From Alphaproteobacteria bacterium HGW-Alphaproteobacteria-18 (GTDB lineage: Bacteria; Pseudomonadota; Alphaproteobacteria; Caulobacterales; Hyphomonadaceae), in contig PHEH01000003.1 in NCBI GenBank assembly GCA_002841155.1, forward strand, positions 205,242 through 269,241: a stretch of DNA of 64,000 nt. The letters are read 5' to 3'. The notes under the pieces are model-generated. The model saw nothing but the letters and a program-made list of their open reading frames with translations. It searched no databases and was not told the DNA's origin. This document shows, one piece after another, positions 26,187 through 35,785 of this stretch (the stretch's first letter is position 1; each line of letters opens with the position of its first letter). A program made the translations under genes and the position numbers.

Positions 26187-27725
26187 ATGCCCCACCCCCG
26201 CACGCACGCTGCCCTGACCCCCCGGAAGCCAGCCGTCATCCTGGCTGAAACTGGTGAACATATCACCTACAGTGCTCTGGAAACGGCAGCCAATCAAGGC
26301 GCCCATCTGTTCAGGCGCCTTGGGCTGCAGTCCGGTGACACGGTTGCGGTCTGGCTGCCAAACATCCTGGCATACTTTGAAATTTACTGGGCGGCGCAAC
26401 GCGCCGGGCTCTACATCGCGCCGCTGTCCACCTCGCTGACGGCCGATGAAGCCGGTTACATTGTCGCTGACAGCGGCGCCAAAGCGTTGATTACGGGTTC
26501 GACTGTCCGCAGCGCGGCGGATCTCCTGCGCGGCCCCGTCCTGCCAGCGGGTCTTTCCGTGATCCAGGCCGATGCCGGCTGGGACGGCGTTCCCCACTGG
26601 CAGACCTGCCTCTCGGATGAGCCCGCAACCCCTATTCGCGACGAAGCGCCAGGGTTTCACATGGTCTATTCTTCCGGCACGACCGGACGGCCAAAAGGGG
26701 TGCGCCAGCCCCTGGGGACCGGGGCCGCGACCGATCCACATCCCCTGGCCGAAAGGATGCGAACGGCATACGGCCTTGGCCCGGATTCAGTCTATCTCTC
26801 GCCCGCGCCCCTCTATCATACGGCGCCGCTCGCTTTTTCGACATCCTGCCACCGCATCGGCGCAAGTGTTGTCATGATGGAAAAGTTTGATCCATCCAAA
26901 GCGCTCGCGGCAATTGAAACCTACAAGGTCACGATCAGCCAGATGGTGCCCACGATGTTCGTGCGGATGTTGCGCCTGCCTGATGCAGAACGCCTTCAGT
27001 ATGACCTCTCATCGCTCCAGACATTGATCCATGCTGCTGCGCCCTGCCCGGTCGACATAAAGCGCCAGATGATTGACTGGCTGGGACCTATCATCCTTGA
27101 GTATTACGGGGGCTCAGAAGGCAACGGAGCGACCAATATCACCTCTGAAGAATGGCTGAAGAAACCCGGCTCCGTCGGGCGTGCCAGCATGGGCATCCTG
27201 CATATCTGCGATGAGTCGGGCCGCGAACTTCCTGCCGGCGAGACAGGGATCGTCTATTTTGAAGGCGGCGCGGATTTTCAGTACCACAACGACCCGCAGA
27301 AAACACGCGACGCCCGCCATCCCCGGCATGCTGGCTGGTCTACCCTCGGTGATATCGGCTATCTGGATTCAGATGGCTATCTGTTCCTGACGGACCGGAA
27401 AAGCTTCATGATCATCTCGGGCGGCGTGAACATCTATCCTCAGGAGACGGAGAATATTCTCCTGTCCCACCCCGGTGTGATGGATGCTGCCGTGATCGGC
27501 GTGCCCCATGCTGAAATGGGCGAAGAGGTGAAAGCGGTTGTGCAGCCCGTAGACCCGGCCGCGGCCACACCTGAATTTGCCGCTGAGCTTATCGCCTGGT
27601 GCCGCGCCAAACTGTCGCCGATTAAATGCCCCCGCAGTGTCGACTTCGACATGAGCCTGCCGCGCGGCGATAATGGCAAACTCTACAAACGCGAGATCCG
27701 CGCCCGCTACTGGCCTGCGTCCTGA
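26187..27725 (+). CDS. AMP-forming acyl-CoA ligase (FadD-like)
   Basis: 512 residues from ATG 26187, which has GGGA eight bases upstream; the longer frame starts with TTG at 26151 next to the operator. VYSSGTTGRPKGVRQPLG is the A3 motif; EYYGGSEGNGATN, STLGDIGYLDSDGYLFLTDR and SFMIISGGVNIYPQETEN follow, with DNGKLYKREI at the end. It is a paralogue of the Module II ligase at 44768. This clade activates long, branched or polycyclic side-chain acids in actinobacteria and sphingomonads (recalled, not checked). Confidence 0.92.
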   Translation: MPHPRTHAALTPRKPAVILAETGEHITYSALETAANQGAHLFRRLGLQSGDTVAVWLPNILAYFEIYWAAQRAGLYIAPLSTSLTADEAGYIVADSGAKALITGSTVRSAADLLRGPVLPAGLSVIQADAGWDGVPHWQTCLSDEPATPIRDEAPGFHMVYSSGTTGRPKGVRQPLGTGAATDPHPLAERMRTAYGLGPDSVYLSPAPLYHTAPLAFSTSCHRIGASVVMMEKFDPSKALAAIETYKVTISQMVPTMFVRMLRLPDAERLQYDLSSLQTLIHAAAPCPVDIKRQMIDWLGPIILEYYGGSEGNGATNITSEEWLKKPGSVGRASMGILHICDESGRELPAGETGIVYFEGGADFQYHNDPQKTRDARHPRHAGWSTLGDIGYLDSDGYLFLTDRKSFMIISGGVNIYPQETENILLSHPGVMDAAVIGVPHAEMGEEVKAVVQPVDPAAATPEFAAELIAWCRAKLSPIKCPRSVDFDMSLPRGDNGKLYKREIRARYWPAS

Positions 27726-27776
27726 CCGGAAATCCTGTTTACCCGGGTCCGGTCAGGATGGATCGGCCCGGACATC

Positions 27777-28757
27777 TCACCGCCGCAGGCGGGCCAGTCG
27801 CTCGTCCAGAATGGCTTCTGCCTCCGACATGATACGGTCGATCAGAACTTTGCAGGACGGAATGTCGTGAATGAGTCCCTGCACCATGCTCGCCCAATAG
27901 ATCCCTTTTGAGAGATCCCCGGTTTCAAGCAATTCACGTCCTGCTTTTCCGTTGACAAGTTCGGCAACATCGGAAAATCGCGCGCCGGGAGCCGCCAGCC
28001 GTTTGACGACCTCATCGGAGACAGGACTCTTTCCGACACGCGCAGTATTTTTCAGGCTGCGAAAGATCAGATTGGTGCCGCGTTCATCATTGTCGACATA
28101 GGCCTGTTTTACGTTGGGATGGATTTTCGCTTCCTCGGTCGCGCAAAAACGCGTTCCCATATTGATCCCCTCAGCCCCCAGCGCCAGCGCCGCGACCAGG
28201 CCCCGGCCATCCCCAAATCCTCCGGAGGCAATCATGGGGATGGAGACCTGGTCGGCAGCGCATGGAATAAGGATCAGCCCTGGAATATCATCCTCACCCG
28301 GATGACCGGCGCATTCAAATCCATCGATCGAGATCGCATCAACCCCGCGCCTTTCCGCCGAGACAGCATGGCGCACGGAGGTACACTTGTGCAGAATGCG
28401 GATACCGTGTGGCTTCAGCATTTCCCAGATTTCCTGGACGGCCGGCGTGCCAGCGGTCTCGACGACCCTGACCCCGCCATCGATGATCGCCTGGGCATAC
28501 GCCTTATAGTCCGGGGAGTTGACAGTCGGGAAAACGGTCAGGTTGACCCCGAATGGCTTTGCCGTCATCGACCGGCAGCGGTCAATCTCGAGCCGTAACG
28601 CTTCTGGTGACGGCTGGGTGAGAGCGGTGAGAATTCCCAGTCCGCCGGCATTGGATACGGCAGCGGCGAGCTCTGCCACACCGACACTCTGCATGCCGCC
28701 CTGAACAATCGGATGCTCGATTTCGAGCATCTCTGTAATGCGGGTTCTGATACTCAT
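27777..28757 (-). CDS. Nitronate monooxygenase-like flavoprotein
   Basis: 326 residues from ATG 28757; the frame to 28829 crosses operator site 9. EHPIVQGGMQSVGVAELAAAVSNAGGLGIL and DAISIDGFECAGHPG carry the FMN barrel signature, including the His of the AGH motif. IASGGFGDGRGLVAALALGAEGINMGTRF is the phosphate-binding strand. In steroid-type clusters, proteins annotated this way (for example IpdC) act as FMN reductases or dehydrogenases on CoA esters, so nitronate is not the likely substrate. Divergent from the paralogue at 28823. Confidence 0.85.
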   Translation of the reverse strand: MSIRTRITEMLEIEHPIVQGGMQSVGVAELAAAVSNAGGLGILTALTQPSPEALRLEIDRCRSMTAKPFGVNLTVFPTVNSPDYKAYAQAIIDGGVRVVETAGTPAVQEIWEMLKPHGIRILHKCTSVRHAVSAERRGVDAISIDGFECAGHPGEDDIPGLILIPCAADQVSIPMIASGGFGDGRGLVAALALGAEGINMGTRFCATEEAKIHPNVKQAYVDNDERGTNLIFRSLKNTARVGKSPVSDEVVKRLAAPGARFSDVAELVNGKAGRELLETGDLSKGIYWASMVQGLIHDIPSCKVLIDRIMSEAEAILDERLARLRR

Positions 28758-28779
28758 CCGGCGCTTTCCCTGACTGCGT

Positions 28780-28795
28780 TCTTGTATTACTAGGT
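28780..28795. promoter_or_regulatory. Island operator, site 9
   Basis: TCTTGTATTACTAGGT, 22 bp before the minus-strand start (28757) and 27 bp before the plus-strand start (28823) of two divergent nitronate-monooxygenase-like genes. Both promoters must overlap it. Confidence 0.7.
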
Positions 28796-28822
28796 TATAT
28801 ATATTTCTACGGAGTCCACGTC

Positions 28823-29770
28823 TTGTCAAACCGGATCAGGGGATTTGGCCCTCGCTTGCCGCTGATGGCCGCGCCGATGTCGATCGCCTCAACTGTGGCC
28901 CTTGTCAGCGCGTGCTCCCGGGCAGGCATAACGGGCTGTTTTCCAACCCACAATGCCGCGCGCGATGGCGGGCTTGCCAACTGGCTTTCCCGCATTCAGG
29001 CCGATCAAAAGGCCTTTGCAGATCAGGGCGGATGCCCGGCTCCGTTTGCCGTCAATATCAATGTCTCGCGGCTTAAGCCGCAACACGTGCTGGATCAGGA
29101 AATCGCCGACTGCAGGGCCGCCGGGATAAGCATCATCACCTCAAATGCAGGTAATCCTGCGGAGCTCGTCAAACGCGTCCACGACTGGGGCGGTGTTGTC
29201 ATTCATGACGCAACGACCGTCGAGCAGGCCGAGAAAGCGGCCGCGGCGGGCGTCGACGGCCTCATGCTCGTCTGCGCCGGGGCGGGCGGGCTTGGCGGGC
29301 TCCTCTCACCCTTCGCTTTCGTCCCTAAGGTCCGCAGTTTCTTCGGCGGGATCATCCAGCTGGCAGGCGGCGTTGCCGACGGCGCCGGTATCGCGGCGGC
29401 AGAAATACTTGGCGCCGATATGGTCTGCATGGGCACGCGCTTCATTGCGACCGAAGAGTCTGGCGTAGCGGCGGGCCACAAGCAGATGCTCGCACACGCC
29501 CGCATGAGCGACATTCTCTGGACCGAGAACATTGTTGGCATCGGCGCAAGCTTCCTCAAGCCCTCGCTTGCCGAGCATGGCCTCGATCCGGACCACCTGC
29601 CCGCACTCGACGAAAAAGGACGTCCATCGCTTCCGGAAGGTCTGAGGCCCTGGACCATGCTCTGGTCAGGCGGTCAGAGCGCTGCCTTGATCGCGGATGT
29701 TCCGTCAGTAGCCGATCTCGTATCGCGGCTGCAGGAGGAATACAGGCTCGCCCGCAGGCAGGCCGACTGA
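28823..29770 (+). CDS. Nitronate monooxygenase-like flavoprotein, His-less variant
   Basis: 315 residues. Start is TTG at 28823 with GGAG eight bases upstream. LPLMAAPMSIASTVALVSACSRAGITGCFP aligns with the family N-terminus; GVDGLMLVCAGAGGLGG corresponds to the segment that holds the active-site His in nitronate monooxygenases, and here the His is absent. IIQLAGGVADGAGIAAAEILGADMVCMGTRF is the FMN phosphate site. Loss of the His suggests a reductase-like reaction different from that of the divergent paralogue. Converges on the ACAD operon at 29806. Confidence 0.82.
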   Translation: MSNRIRGFGPRLPLMAAPMSIASTVALVSACSRAGITGCFPTHNAARDGGLANWLSRIQADQKAFADQGGCPAPFAVNINVSRLKPQHVLDQEIADCRAAGISIITSNAGNPAELVKRVHDWGGVVIHDATTVEQAEKAAAAGVDGLMLVCAGAGGLGGLLSPFAFVPKVRSFFGGIIQLAGGVADGAGIAAAEILGADMVCMGTRFIATEESGVAAGHKQMLAHARMSDILWTENIVGIGASFLKPSLAEHGLDPDHLPALDEKGRPSLPEGLRPWTMLWSGGQSAALIADVPSVADLVSRLQEEYRLARRQAD

Positions 29771-29805
29771 TCAGCGCACGTACCTGCCAGACAAGCCACC
29801 TGCGA

Positions 29806-30876
29806 TCACCAGCTTGCCATGCCGGCGGCGCGGCTCCGGTGAACGGATGGGCTACCGAGATAGGCCTTGTCGAACACGGACCGGCGGAACCAGATGTTCA
29901 GACCGTACTCCCACGTGTAGCCAATGCCGCCATGGGCGGCGATGGCGTCGCGGGCCACTTCGGCAAACCGGTCGCAGATATGGGCCTTAGCCATGGCCGC
30001 TGCCCTTGAGGCATCCGGCAGGTCCCTGTCCCAGGCATAGGCAGCATACCAGAGCAGCGCGCGCGCCGGCTCAACGTTCATGGCCATGTTTGCGAGCTGG
30101 TGCTTTAAAGCCTGGAACTTGGCGATCGGCTGACCGAACTGCTGGCGCTCCTGCGCGTAAGCGACACTGAGATCGACACAGTGTTGCGCGCCGCCCAGCG
30201 CGTCGGCCGCAATCAGCACCAGCGCTGCATCAATCACGCGCTGAACAGCAAGGTCGCCGCCCTCAAACAGGATCTGGACCGGCGCATCGCGGAAAGTCAC
30301 ACTGGCACATTTCCTTGTCCTGTCGGTTGACCGGACCGGCGCCACGGCCACGCCTTCGCCGGCCTCAACAAGCGCCAGTCCGCCGCCCTTGAGGCCCACG
30401 AGGAAGAGGCCGGCGCTGCTGGCAGAGGCAACAAACCTGACCTGTCCCGTGGCACGTCCGGCCTCGTGCAAAACGTCCCAGCTTTCAGCCAGGCCGTTTC
30501 CGCCGAAGGCCAGCCCGGCGACCACCGAACCGCAGGCGACATTCTGCAGGAAAGCTTCGCGCGCTGCCGTGTTGGCCGTCTGCGACAGCGCGTAGGCAGC
30601 CAGCATCTGTCCCATCATCGGGCCTGGCGCAGCACTGCGGCCGAGGGCCTCGGCGCAGAGCGCCGCTTCAAATAGTCCGAGCCCGCTCCCGCCTGCCTCC
30701 TCACTCAGCATCATGCCGGCAAGCCCAAGTTCCATCAGCGCGCGCCAGCTATCGGGCTCGAGATCAGCGTCCGCATCCAGATAGGCCATCAGTTTGTCGC
30801 GGGGCAGCGCATCCTGTACCGCGCCGAAGACGGCATCCTGAATGGCTGTTTGATCGCTATCGGGATGAAATCTCAT
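29806..30876 (-). CDS. Acyl-CoA dehydrogenase, small-subunit type
   Basis: 356 residues, poorly conserved ACAD. LGLAGMMLSEEAGGSGLGLFEAAL, SVAYAQERQQFGQPIAKFQALKHQLANMA and HGGIGYTWEYGLNIWFRRSVF define the fold. The FAD/substrate loops in the middle are degenerate (residues ~115-200). This is the usual look of the second subunit in the alpha2beta2 ACADs of steroid and cyclic-acid degradation. Its ATG overlaps the stop of the 30873 ACAD (ATGA), supporting a fixed-ratio heteromer. Last gene of the operon starting at 35695. Confidence 0.87.
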   Translation of the reverse strand: MRFHPDSDQTAIQDAVFGAVQDALPRDKLMAYLDADADLEPDSWRALMELGLAGMMLSEEAGGSGLGLFEAALCAEALGRSAAPGPMMGQMLAAYALSQTANTAAREAFLQNVACGSVVAGLAFGGNGLAESWDVLHEAGRATGQVRFVASASSAGLFLVGLKGGGLALVEAGEGVAVAPVRSTDRTRKCASVTFRDAPVQILFEGGDLAVQRVIDAALVLIAADALGGAQHCVDLSVAYAQERQQFGQPIAKFQALKHQLANMAMNVEPARALLWYAAYAWDRDLPDASRAAAMAKAHICDRFAEVARDAIAAHGGIGYTWEYGLNIWFRRSVFDKAYLGSPSVHRSRAAGMASW

Positions 30877-32069
30877 TTGCTGTGCTCCGCCGGAAAGTCA
30901 CGCGGCAGCCCCAGGCCTCGCTCGGCAATGATGTTGCGCTGGATGTTGGTGGTGCCGCCCGCAATGGAGTTGCCGAGTGAGCCCATGATCTGATCGAGCC
31001 ATTTTTCAGGCCCGCGGCCTTTCGAGCCGGCAGATTCCGGCTCCAGCAAGGCGTCCTCACCGATGATCTCCTGTGCCGCGCGCGCGATGTCATGGCCGAT
31101 TTCCGTCAGCACGAGCTTCATCATCAGGCTGACCGGTCCTGGCGCCTCATCGGCAATGGCATGCGACATGATCCGGTAACTGGAATAGCGGTGCGCCATG
31201 ACCCAGCATTCGATGCGGGCCAGCATGTCGCGAATCAGCGGGTCTTCGATCGCCGGGCGGCCGTTGCGCTGGGCTTCCTTGGCGACCTCGACAAGTTTTT
31301 CGAACTGGTTGCCGAGGACGGCCGCCGAGCCGATGCTGGCACGCTCATGCTTCAGCGTGGTGCGCGAGACGTTCCACCCCTCGCCCCGGTTCCCGACGAT
31401 CCACTCGGCTGGTGTTTCGGCATTGTCGAAGAAGAATTCATAGAACCCGCTCTCACCCGTCATCTGGCGGATGGGCCTGCGGGTGATGCCGGGCTGGTTC
31501 AGGTCGATCAGCAGGTAGGAAATGCCGTCATGCTTGCCGGCGTCGGGCTCGGTTCGCACCAGCGCAAACATGTGTGTGGCCTGGCCACCCTGGCTGGTCC
31601 AGATCTTCTGGCCATTGATGATCCACTTGTCGCCGACCAGGTCTCCCCGCGTGCGCACCGAGGCAAGGTCTGATCCTGTTCCGGGTTCTGAATAGCCCTG
31701 GCCCCAGATATAGTCTCCGGCCATCGTTGGCCGGATGAAGAGATCCTTCTGCAGGGCGCTGCCCCGCTCAAGGAGTGTCGGCACGAGCATGTTCATGCCA
31801 TTGCCGGCAACTTCCATCGGCGCGCGCGCGCGCGCAAACTCTTCCCGGATCACCTGGGCGCGGATCACGTCGGCCGGCTGCTCCGACCCGCCATAGGCTT
31901 TGGGGATCGAGCGATAGAGATATCCGGCCTCGGTCGCCTGCAGCCGGAATGAGGCGATGAATGCCTTCATACCCGCCCTGTCTACATCCTTCGGGGTCCA
32001 CGCCGTCTTCAGAAACGCGCGGACGTGCTTGCGGAAGGCCTCCGCCTCCGGACCATAGCTCAGATCCAT
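30873..32069 (-). CDS. Acyl-CoA dehydrogenase, large-subunit type
   Basis: 398 residues. GQGYSEPGTGSDLASVRTRG and GQKIWTSQGGQATHMF are the well-kept flavin and substrate loops; GFYEFFFDNAETPAEWIVG and the ending GGTTNIQRNIIAERGLGLPRDFP are typical of FadE proteins in steroid clusters. Three bases separate its start from the upstream enoyl-CoA hydratase stop. It pairs with the smaller ACAD at 29806. It probably dehydrogenates a cyclic or branched acyl-CoA. Confidence 0.9.
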   Translation of the reverse strand: MDLSYGPEAEAFRKHVRAFLKTAWTPKDVDRAGMKAFIASFRLQATEAGYLYRSIPKAYGGSEQPADVIRAQVIREEFARARAPMEVAGNGMNMLVPTLLERGSALQKDLFIRPTMAGDYIWGQGYSEPGTGSDLASVRTRGDLVGDKWIINGQKIWTSQGGQATHMFALVRTEPDAGKHDGISYLLIDLNQPGITRRPIRQMTGESGFYEFFFDNAETPAEWIVGNRGEGWNVSRTTLKHERASIGSAAVLGNQFEKLVEVAKEAQRNGRPAIEDPLIRDMLARIECWVMAHRYSSYRIMSHAIADEAPGPVSLMMKLVLTEIGHDIARAAQEIIGEDALLEPESAGSKGRGPEKWLDQIMGSLGNSIAGGTTNIQRNIIAERGLGLPRDFPAEHSK

Positions 32070-32072
32070 CCT

Positions 32073-32864
32073 CTATTTCCCGTCATTCTTCTTCTGGAGC
32101 GCCGCATGAATGCGGCCGGCGGCCTGGGTGGACAGGCCCATATAGAGACTTTCCTGGTCGAGATGCTGCTCGAACACGCCGTCCTCGGCATTGTTGAGGT
32201 TGGCCTTCATGTAGCGCCAGCCCATGCGCGGTCCGGCGGCGAGCCGGCGGGCCACCTTCAGCGTCTCCTCGCGAAGCACCTCGTCTGCAAATATGCGGGT
32301 ATACAGACCGAATTGCAGCGCTGACTGGGCATCATACTTCTCCCCGAGGAAGAAGAGTTCCCGGGCTTTCCCGCTGCCGAGAATCTTGGGCCAGAACCAG
32401 GTCGAGCCGAAATCACCGCTGCCTCCGATCCTGTCGAAGGCTGAGAGGAAGGTTGCGGACGTTGCGGCAAATCGCAGGTCGCAGGCGCCGGCGATCCCGA
32501 TACCGGCCCCGGCGACCGGGCCATTGATCATGGCGATCGTGGGTTTGCCCATTTCGTGAAGCAGGCGGGCCGTTTCCATATGGGCGCGAAGCCGCAGATG
32601 CCCCTGCTCCGTCGGCCCGCCTGTCTCAGGCGTTGCCTCGGCCGGCGCCCGGCTTCCCTTGATGTCTCCGCCGGCGCAGAACCCCCGGCCGGCGCCGGTG
32701 ACCACGACGCAGCCGATCGCGGCGTCCCGCGCTGCGTCCGCAACCGCGTCTGCCAGCGGCGCCATGATCGAATCATTCAGCGCGTTCAGCCGGTCTGGGC
32801 GGTTCAGCGTAATGATCCGGACGCCATCGGTATCCTCAAGGAGGACAGTGGCTTCCTCGCTCAT
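32073..32864 (-). CDS. Enoyl-CoA hydratase/isomerase family protein
   Basis: 263 residues. The oxyanion-hole segments are FCAGGDIKG (about residues 61-69) and INGPVAGAGIGIAGACDL (about 113-130). The region where crotonases carry catalytic Glu reads DRIGGSGDFGSTW, so the reaction may be isomerase- or hydrolase-like. Start overlaps the MaoC stop by four bases. Third of five genes in the 35695-29806 operon. Confidence 0.88.
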   Translation of the reverse strand: MSEEATVLLEDTDGVRIITLNRPDRLNALNDSIMAPLADAVADAARDAAIGCVVVTGAGRGFCAGGDIKGSRAPAEATPETGGPTEQGHLRLRAHMETARLLHEMGKPTIAMINGPVAGAGIGIAGACDLRFAATSATFLSAFDRIGGSGDFGSTWFWPKILGSGKARELFFLGEKYDAQSALQFGLYTRIFADEVLREETLKVARRLAAGPRMGWRYMKANLNNAEDGVFEQHLDQESLYMGLSTQAAGRIHAALQKKNDGK

Positions 32865-34144
32865 GTCTTTGACAGTTCCCAGTGGCGCGCCATCATGCGC
32901 GCGGCTTCCTCGGCAAGATCGGCCGGGACTTCCGGATACATGGCCATCCGGCCCTTGCGCGGCAATGCAATCGTCGCGGTCGCCTTCACCGTTACCTCGT
33001 CCCGCTGATTGACAAACTGTGCCATCACATCAACGAGACATTGCCCGTTCTCTTCGCGCTTGCCGACCACCTCACCTGTGATGAATTGGGTGTCGCCCAT
33101 ATAGTTGAACTTGCGGATCTCATCATGAACATGCGTGATAATCCCGTCATCCCCGGCCCAGTCCTGCAGATAGTGGAAAAGGTAATTCTCGCGCATCACC
33201 CCATAATCATAGGCCATGGGATTGCCGATGGCCTGCGCCCATTTCGGATCCCAGTGAAGACGCTGCGCAACATCGGGAATACCCTGTTCATTCTTGACGT
33301 AGAAGGGCGCGATCCGCTTGCGATTCTGATGAGCCAGCCGCCCGACAGTCGGCGCGTAAGGCACAAATCCGTAGCCGCCTGAATGGAAACAGATGACATC
33401 CGTGACGGTGAGCGGGCCTTTGGCCATCTTGCCAAGCGTATCTCCGACACCGACATCGTCGAAGTAGCGGGTCTGCGCGCCGCGAACGACTTCCGCCGCA
33501 TAGACAGCATCGATCTCTGCCATGTCTTCATCCGTATACGTGGCGGGCTCGATGGCAGAGTATTTCCCTTTCTTGGCCGCCGTCTTGCGCTCAGTCAGGA
33601 TGCGAAGGATGCGATAGACCGCCACGACCTCGCCGCGCTGGTTGACCTTTACGTCCTTGCGCGTGCAGATCACGGAGCGTCCGGAGAATTCGGATGGTTT
33701 GACCTCGCAGGACTCGTCCCCGTTATAGGAGTAGATCGTGTCGCCGGGCCGCATGGGACGGTAAAAATCCCAGGTAGACCCGGAGACAAAAACATGAATG
33801 CCGCGAAAGAGCGACTTCCGCAATGCCTTGATTTCCTCAGAGGGCGGATCGCCTTTCATCGGAGAATTGACCGAACCGATCATCATCCCCGGCGCGATCA
33901 CCCCGCCCCAGCGCGTACCGGCTGCATAGTCGGGATCGCAGAAAAGCGGATTGTCATCGCCGCAGCCATGGGACCAGTTGCGGATATTGTCGACCGTGGC
34001 CGTCTGGTTGTACTCGCGATGCTTCGACGGGGACATGTGGCCCAGCAGCTTCATCTGCCGTTCGATATCCTCGTCCGTGATGGTGTAATCGACCGCTTTC
34101 TTCCATTCTTCGCTTTCAAGAATGTCGTTCTTGGACTCGGCCAT
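32861..34144 (-). CDS. MaoC-like double-hotdog acyl-CoA dehydratase
   Basis: 427 residues with two hotdog halves. The N-terminal half has NIRNWSHGCGDDNPLFCDPDYA and a GVIAPGMM segment. The C-terminal half has YDYGVMRENYLFHYLQDW followed by FNYMGDTQFITGEVVGKR. This is the FAS1-like/MaoC dehydratase arrangement seen in steroid-type clusters (ChsH-like). It would hydrate an enoyl-CoA that is too bulky for crotonases. A good ribosome site (GGGAGAG) precedes ATG 34144, 27 bp after the ligase stop. Confidence 0.87.
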   Translation of the reverse strand: MAESKNDILESEEWKKAVDYTITDEDIERQMKLLGHMSPSKHREYNQTATVDNIRNWSHGCGDDNPLFCDPDYAAGTRWGGVIAPGMMIGSVNSPMKGDPPSEEIKALRKSLFRGIHVFVSGSTWDFYRPMRPGDTIYSYNGDESCEVKPSEFSGRSVICTRKDVKVNQRGEVVAVYRILRILTERKTAAKKGKYSAIEPATYTDEDMAEIDAVYAAEVVRGAQTRYFDDVGVGDTLGKMAKGPLTVTDVICFHSGGYGFVPYAPTVGRLAHQNRKRIAPFYVKNEQGIPDVAQRLHWDPKWAQAIGNPMAYDYGVMRENYLFHYLQDWAGDDGIITHVHDEIRKFNYMGDTQFITGEVVGKREENGQCLVDVMAQFVNQRDEVTVKATATIALPRKGRMAMYPEVPADLAEEAARMMARHWELSKT

Positions 34145-34171
34145 CTTGTATCTCTCCCTTTAGGTCCACGC

Positions 34172-35695
34172 TCAGGTGGACGCTTCAACCTGATTTTCGA
34201 ACATCGCCCGTACTTCGGCGAGAATAGGTTTCAGGGAGGGCGTGCGCGGGACGTCCTCCACAAACGCAAACCGCACGGGCACCTGATAGGCAATAAGCCG
34301 CTGACGCGCGAACGCCTTGAGATCGTCCTCGCTGGGTCTGTCCGCCCCTGCCCTCAGGATAATAGCGGCCACAGGAACCGCGCCGAGCCGGCGGTCAGCA
34401 ATGCCGACAACCACCGCTTCGCGAACGGCCGGATGACTTTCCAGGACAGCATTCACATCGTCGGGATGGACCTTGAACCCGCCCCTCAGGATCGCATTAT
34501 CGGCTCGTCCCCGGATGAACAGGAAACCATCCGCATCGATCACGGCGCGGTCTGTCGTGCGCAGCCAGGCGCCGCCATTGCCAAACTGGCGGGCCTTCAT
34601 TTCGAGCACGCCTTCTTCCCCCGGAGCAAGTTCCTCTCCCGTAACCGGATCGACCACGCGCCCGGTCACACCCGGCTGGAAACGGCCGACACTGCCCGGT
34701 TTGCTGGCGTAATACTGCCGGAAATCCGGCAGTGACCAGCCGGCAACCGCGCCGGAAAACTCCGTAGCACCATAATTCTGCAGCACCGGCAGATCATACC
34801 TGTCCAGGAATGCCTGCGTGATGGCCGGATCGAGCGGTTGGGCGCCTGTGCGCAGGGCAACAAGGCTTGAAAAAACATCCCCCGGCAGGTCCGCGTCCAG
34901 AATCATGCGCAGCCCGGTCGGCACGGCGCCGGCCACTTTTGGCCGGTGGCGCACGACCGCATCGCGCCAGGTTTCAACGGAGAATTTTTCAATGATACAG
35001 ACCTTGCGGCCCGCCAGGATCGTCGACAGGGCGTGCCAGAGACCCCCGATATGCGCCATCGGGCTGTTCAGGAGCTGCACCCCCGACCGCAGCTTTGGCG
35101 GATCGTCCGGGTTCCGGCCTGTTTCATAGGACATGGCCGACCTGAAGCTCTGAAGGAATGCGTCGCGCTGAAGCGGAATGCGCTTGGGTGTTCCCGTGGT
35201 GCCGCTGGTCAGCATTTCAATGATCACGCCGGGCTGTTCCCGGCGGATGTTCCGTCCCGTGATCTTTTCAAAACCCGGGCGGAGCCGCGCGCCTTTGAGA
35301 ACAGGATGGGTTTCGATGATGGCGGTTCCGGCTGCTTTCAATGTATCCAGCAGGCCGGGCCGGTCAAAATCCTCATCGATGCCAATGACCACGGGAAGAT
35401 CGAGCTTTTCGAGATCGGCCCGCAACTTGTCTTCCGGCAGGACGTGATTGATCGACACCATCGTGCCATCCATGGCAACGGCCGTGAGGATGGCGGCCAG
35501 AACATCGGGATGATTGCGGATCATGACCCCGATCCGGGCGCCTTCACCAAGCCCAAGTTCCGCCAGGGCAGCCTTGATCGCGTCGATCGTCAGCTTCAGG
35601 TCGCCCCAGCTCGACCAGGTTTCATTGAAATCGATGACGTCGGCGGCCGGATCAATTTCGACAACACCATTCAGAAGATCCGACAGAAACGACAT
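34172..35695 (-). CDS. AMP-forming acyl-CoA ligase
   Basis: 507 residues. MLTSGTTGTPKRIPLQRDAF, NYGATEFSGAVAGWSLPDF and RGRADNAILRGGFKVHPDDV are shared nearly word for word with the ligase at 10420, so these are duplicates that diverged. It ends with PSLKPILAEVRAMF. First gene of the operon ligase-MaoC-hydratase-ACAD-ACAD, 42 bp after operator site 10. It supplies the CoA ester that the downstream enzymes process. Confidence 0.9.
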   Translation of the reverse strand: MSFLSDLLNGVVEIDPAADVIDFNETWSSWGDLKLTIDAIKAALAELGLGEGARIGVMIRNHPDVLAAILTAVAMDGTMVSINHVLPEDKLRADLEKLDLPVVIGIDEDFDRPGLLDTLKAAGTAIIETHPVLKGARLRPGFEKITGRNIRREQPGVIIEMLTSGTTGTPKRIPLQRDAFLQSFRSAMSYETGRNPDDPPKLRSGVQLLNSPMAHIGGLWHALSTILAGRKVCIIEKFSVETWRDAVVRHRPKVAGAVPTGLRMILDADLPGDVFSSLVALRTGAQPLDPAITQAFLDRYDLPVLQNYGATEFSGAVAGWSLPDFRQYYASKPGSVGRFQPGVTGRVVDPVTGEELAPGEEGVLEMKARQFGNGGAWLRTTDRAVIDADGFLFIRGRADNAILRGGFKVHPDDVNAVLESHPAVREAVVVGIADRRLGAVPVAAIILRAGADRPSEDDLKAFARQRLIAYQVPVRFAFVEDVPRTPSLKPILAEVRAMFENQVEAST

Positions 35696-35736
35696 TCCAG
35701 GGCTCCGGCAACAACAGCTTAGCGGTGAACAGATCC

Positions 35737-35752
35737 TCTTATATAACTAAGT
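35737..35752. promoter_or_regulatory. Island operator, site 10
   Basis: TCTTATATAACTAAGT, 42 bp before the ligase that opens the five-gene operon and just after the stop of the ACAD at 35786. Confidence 0.75.
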
Positions 35753-35785
35753 GTGCCTTCTGAAAAGAGGCAAGGACACCCGCGT

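Noticed and set aside
27726..27776. GTCCGG...CCGGAC hairpin as terminator between convergent genes
   Set aside because: Six-base stem with a long loop and no T-run.
33383..34735. 450-residue open frame on the plus strand
   Set aside because: Lies opposite the MaoC-like and ligase genes; composition (His, Arg, Asp rich) is that of an antisense frame.
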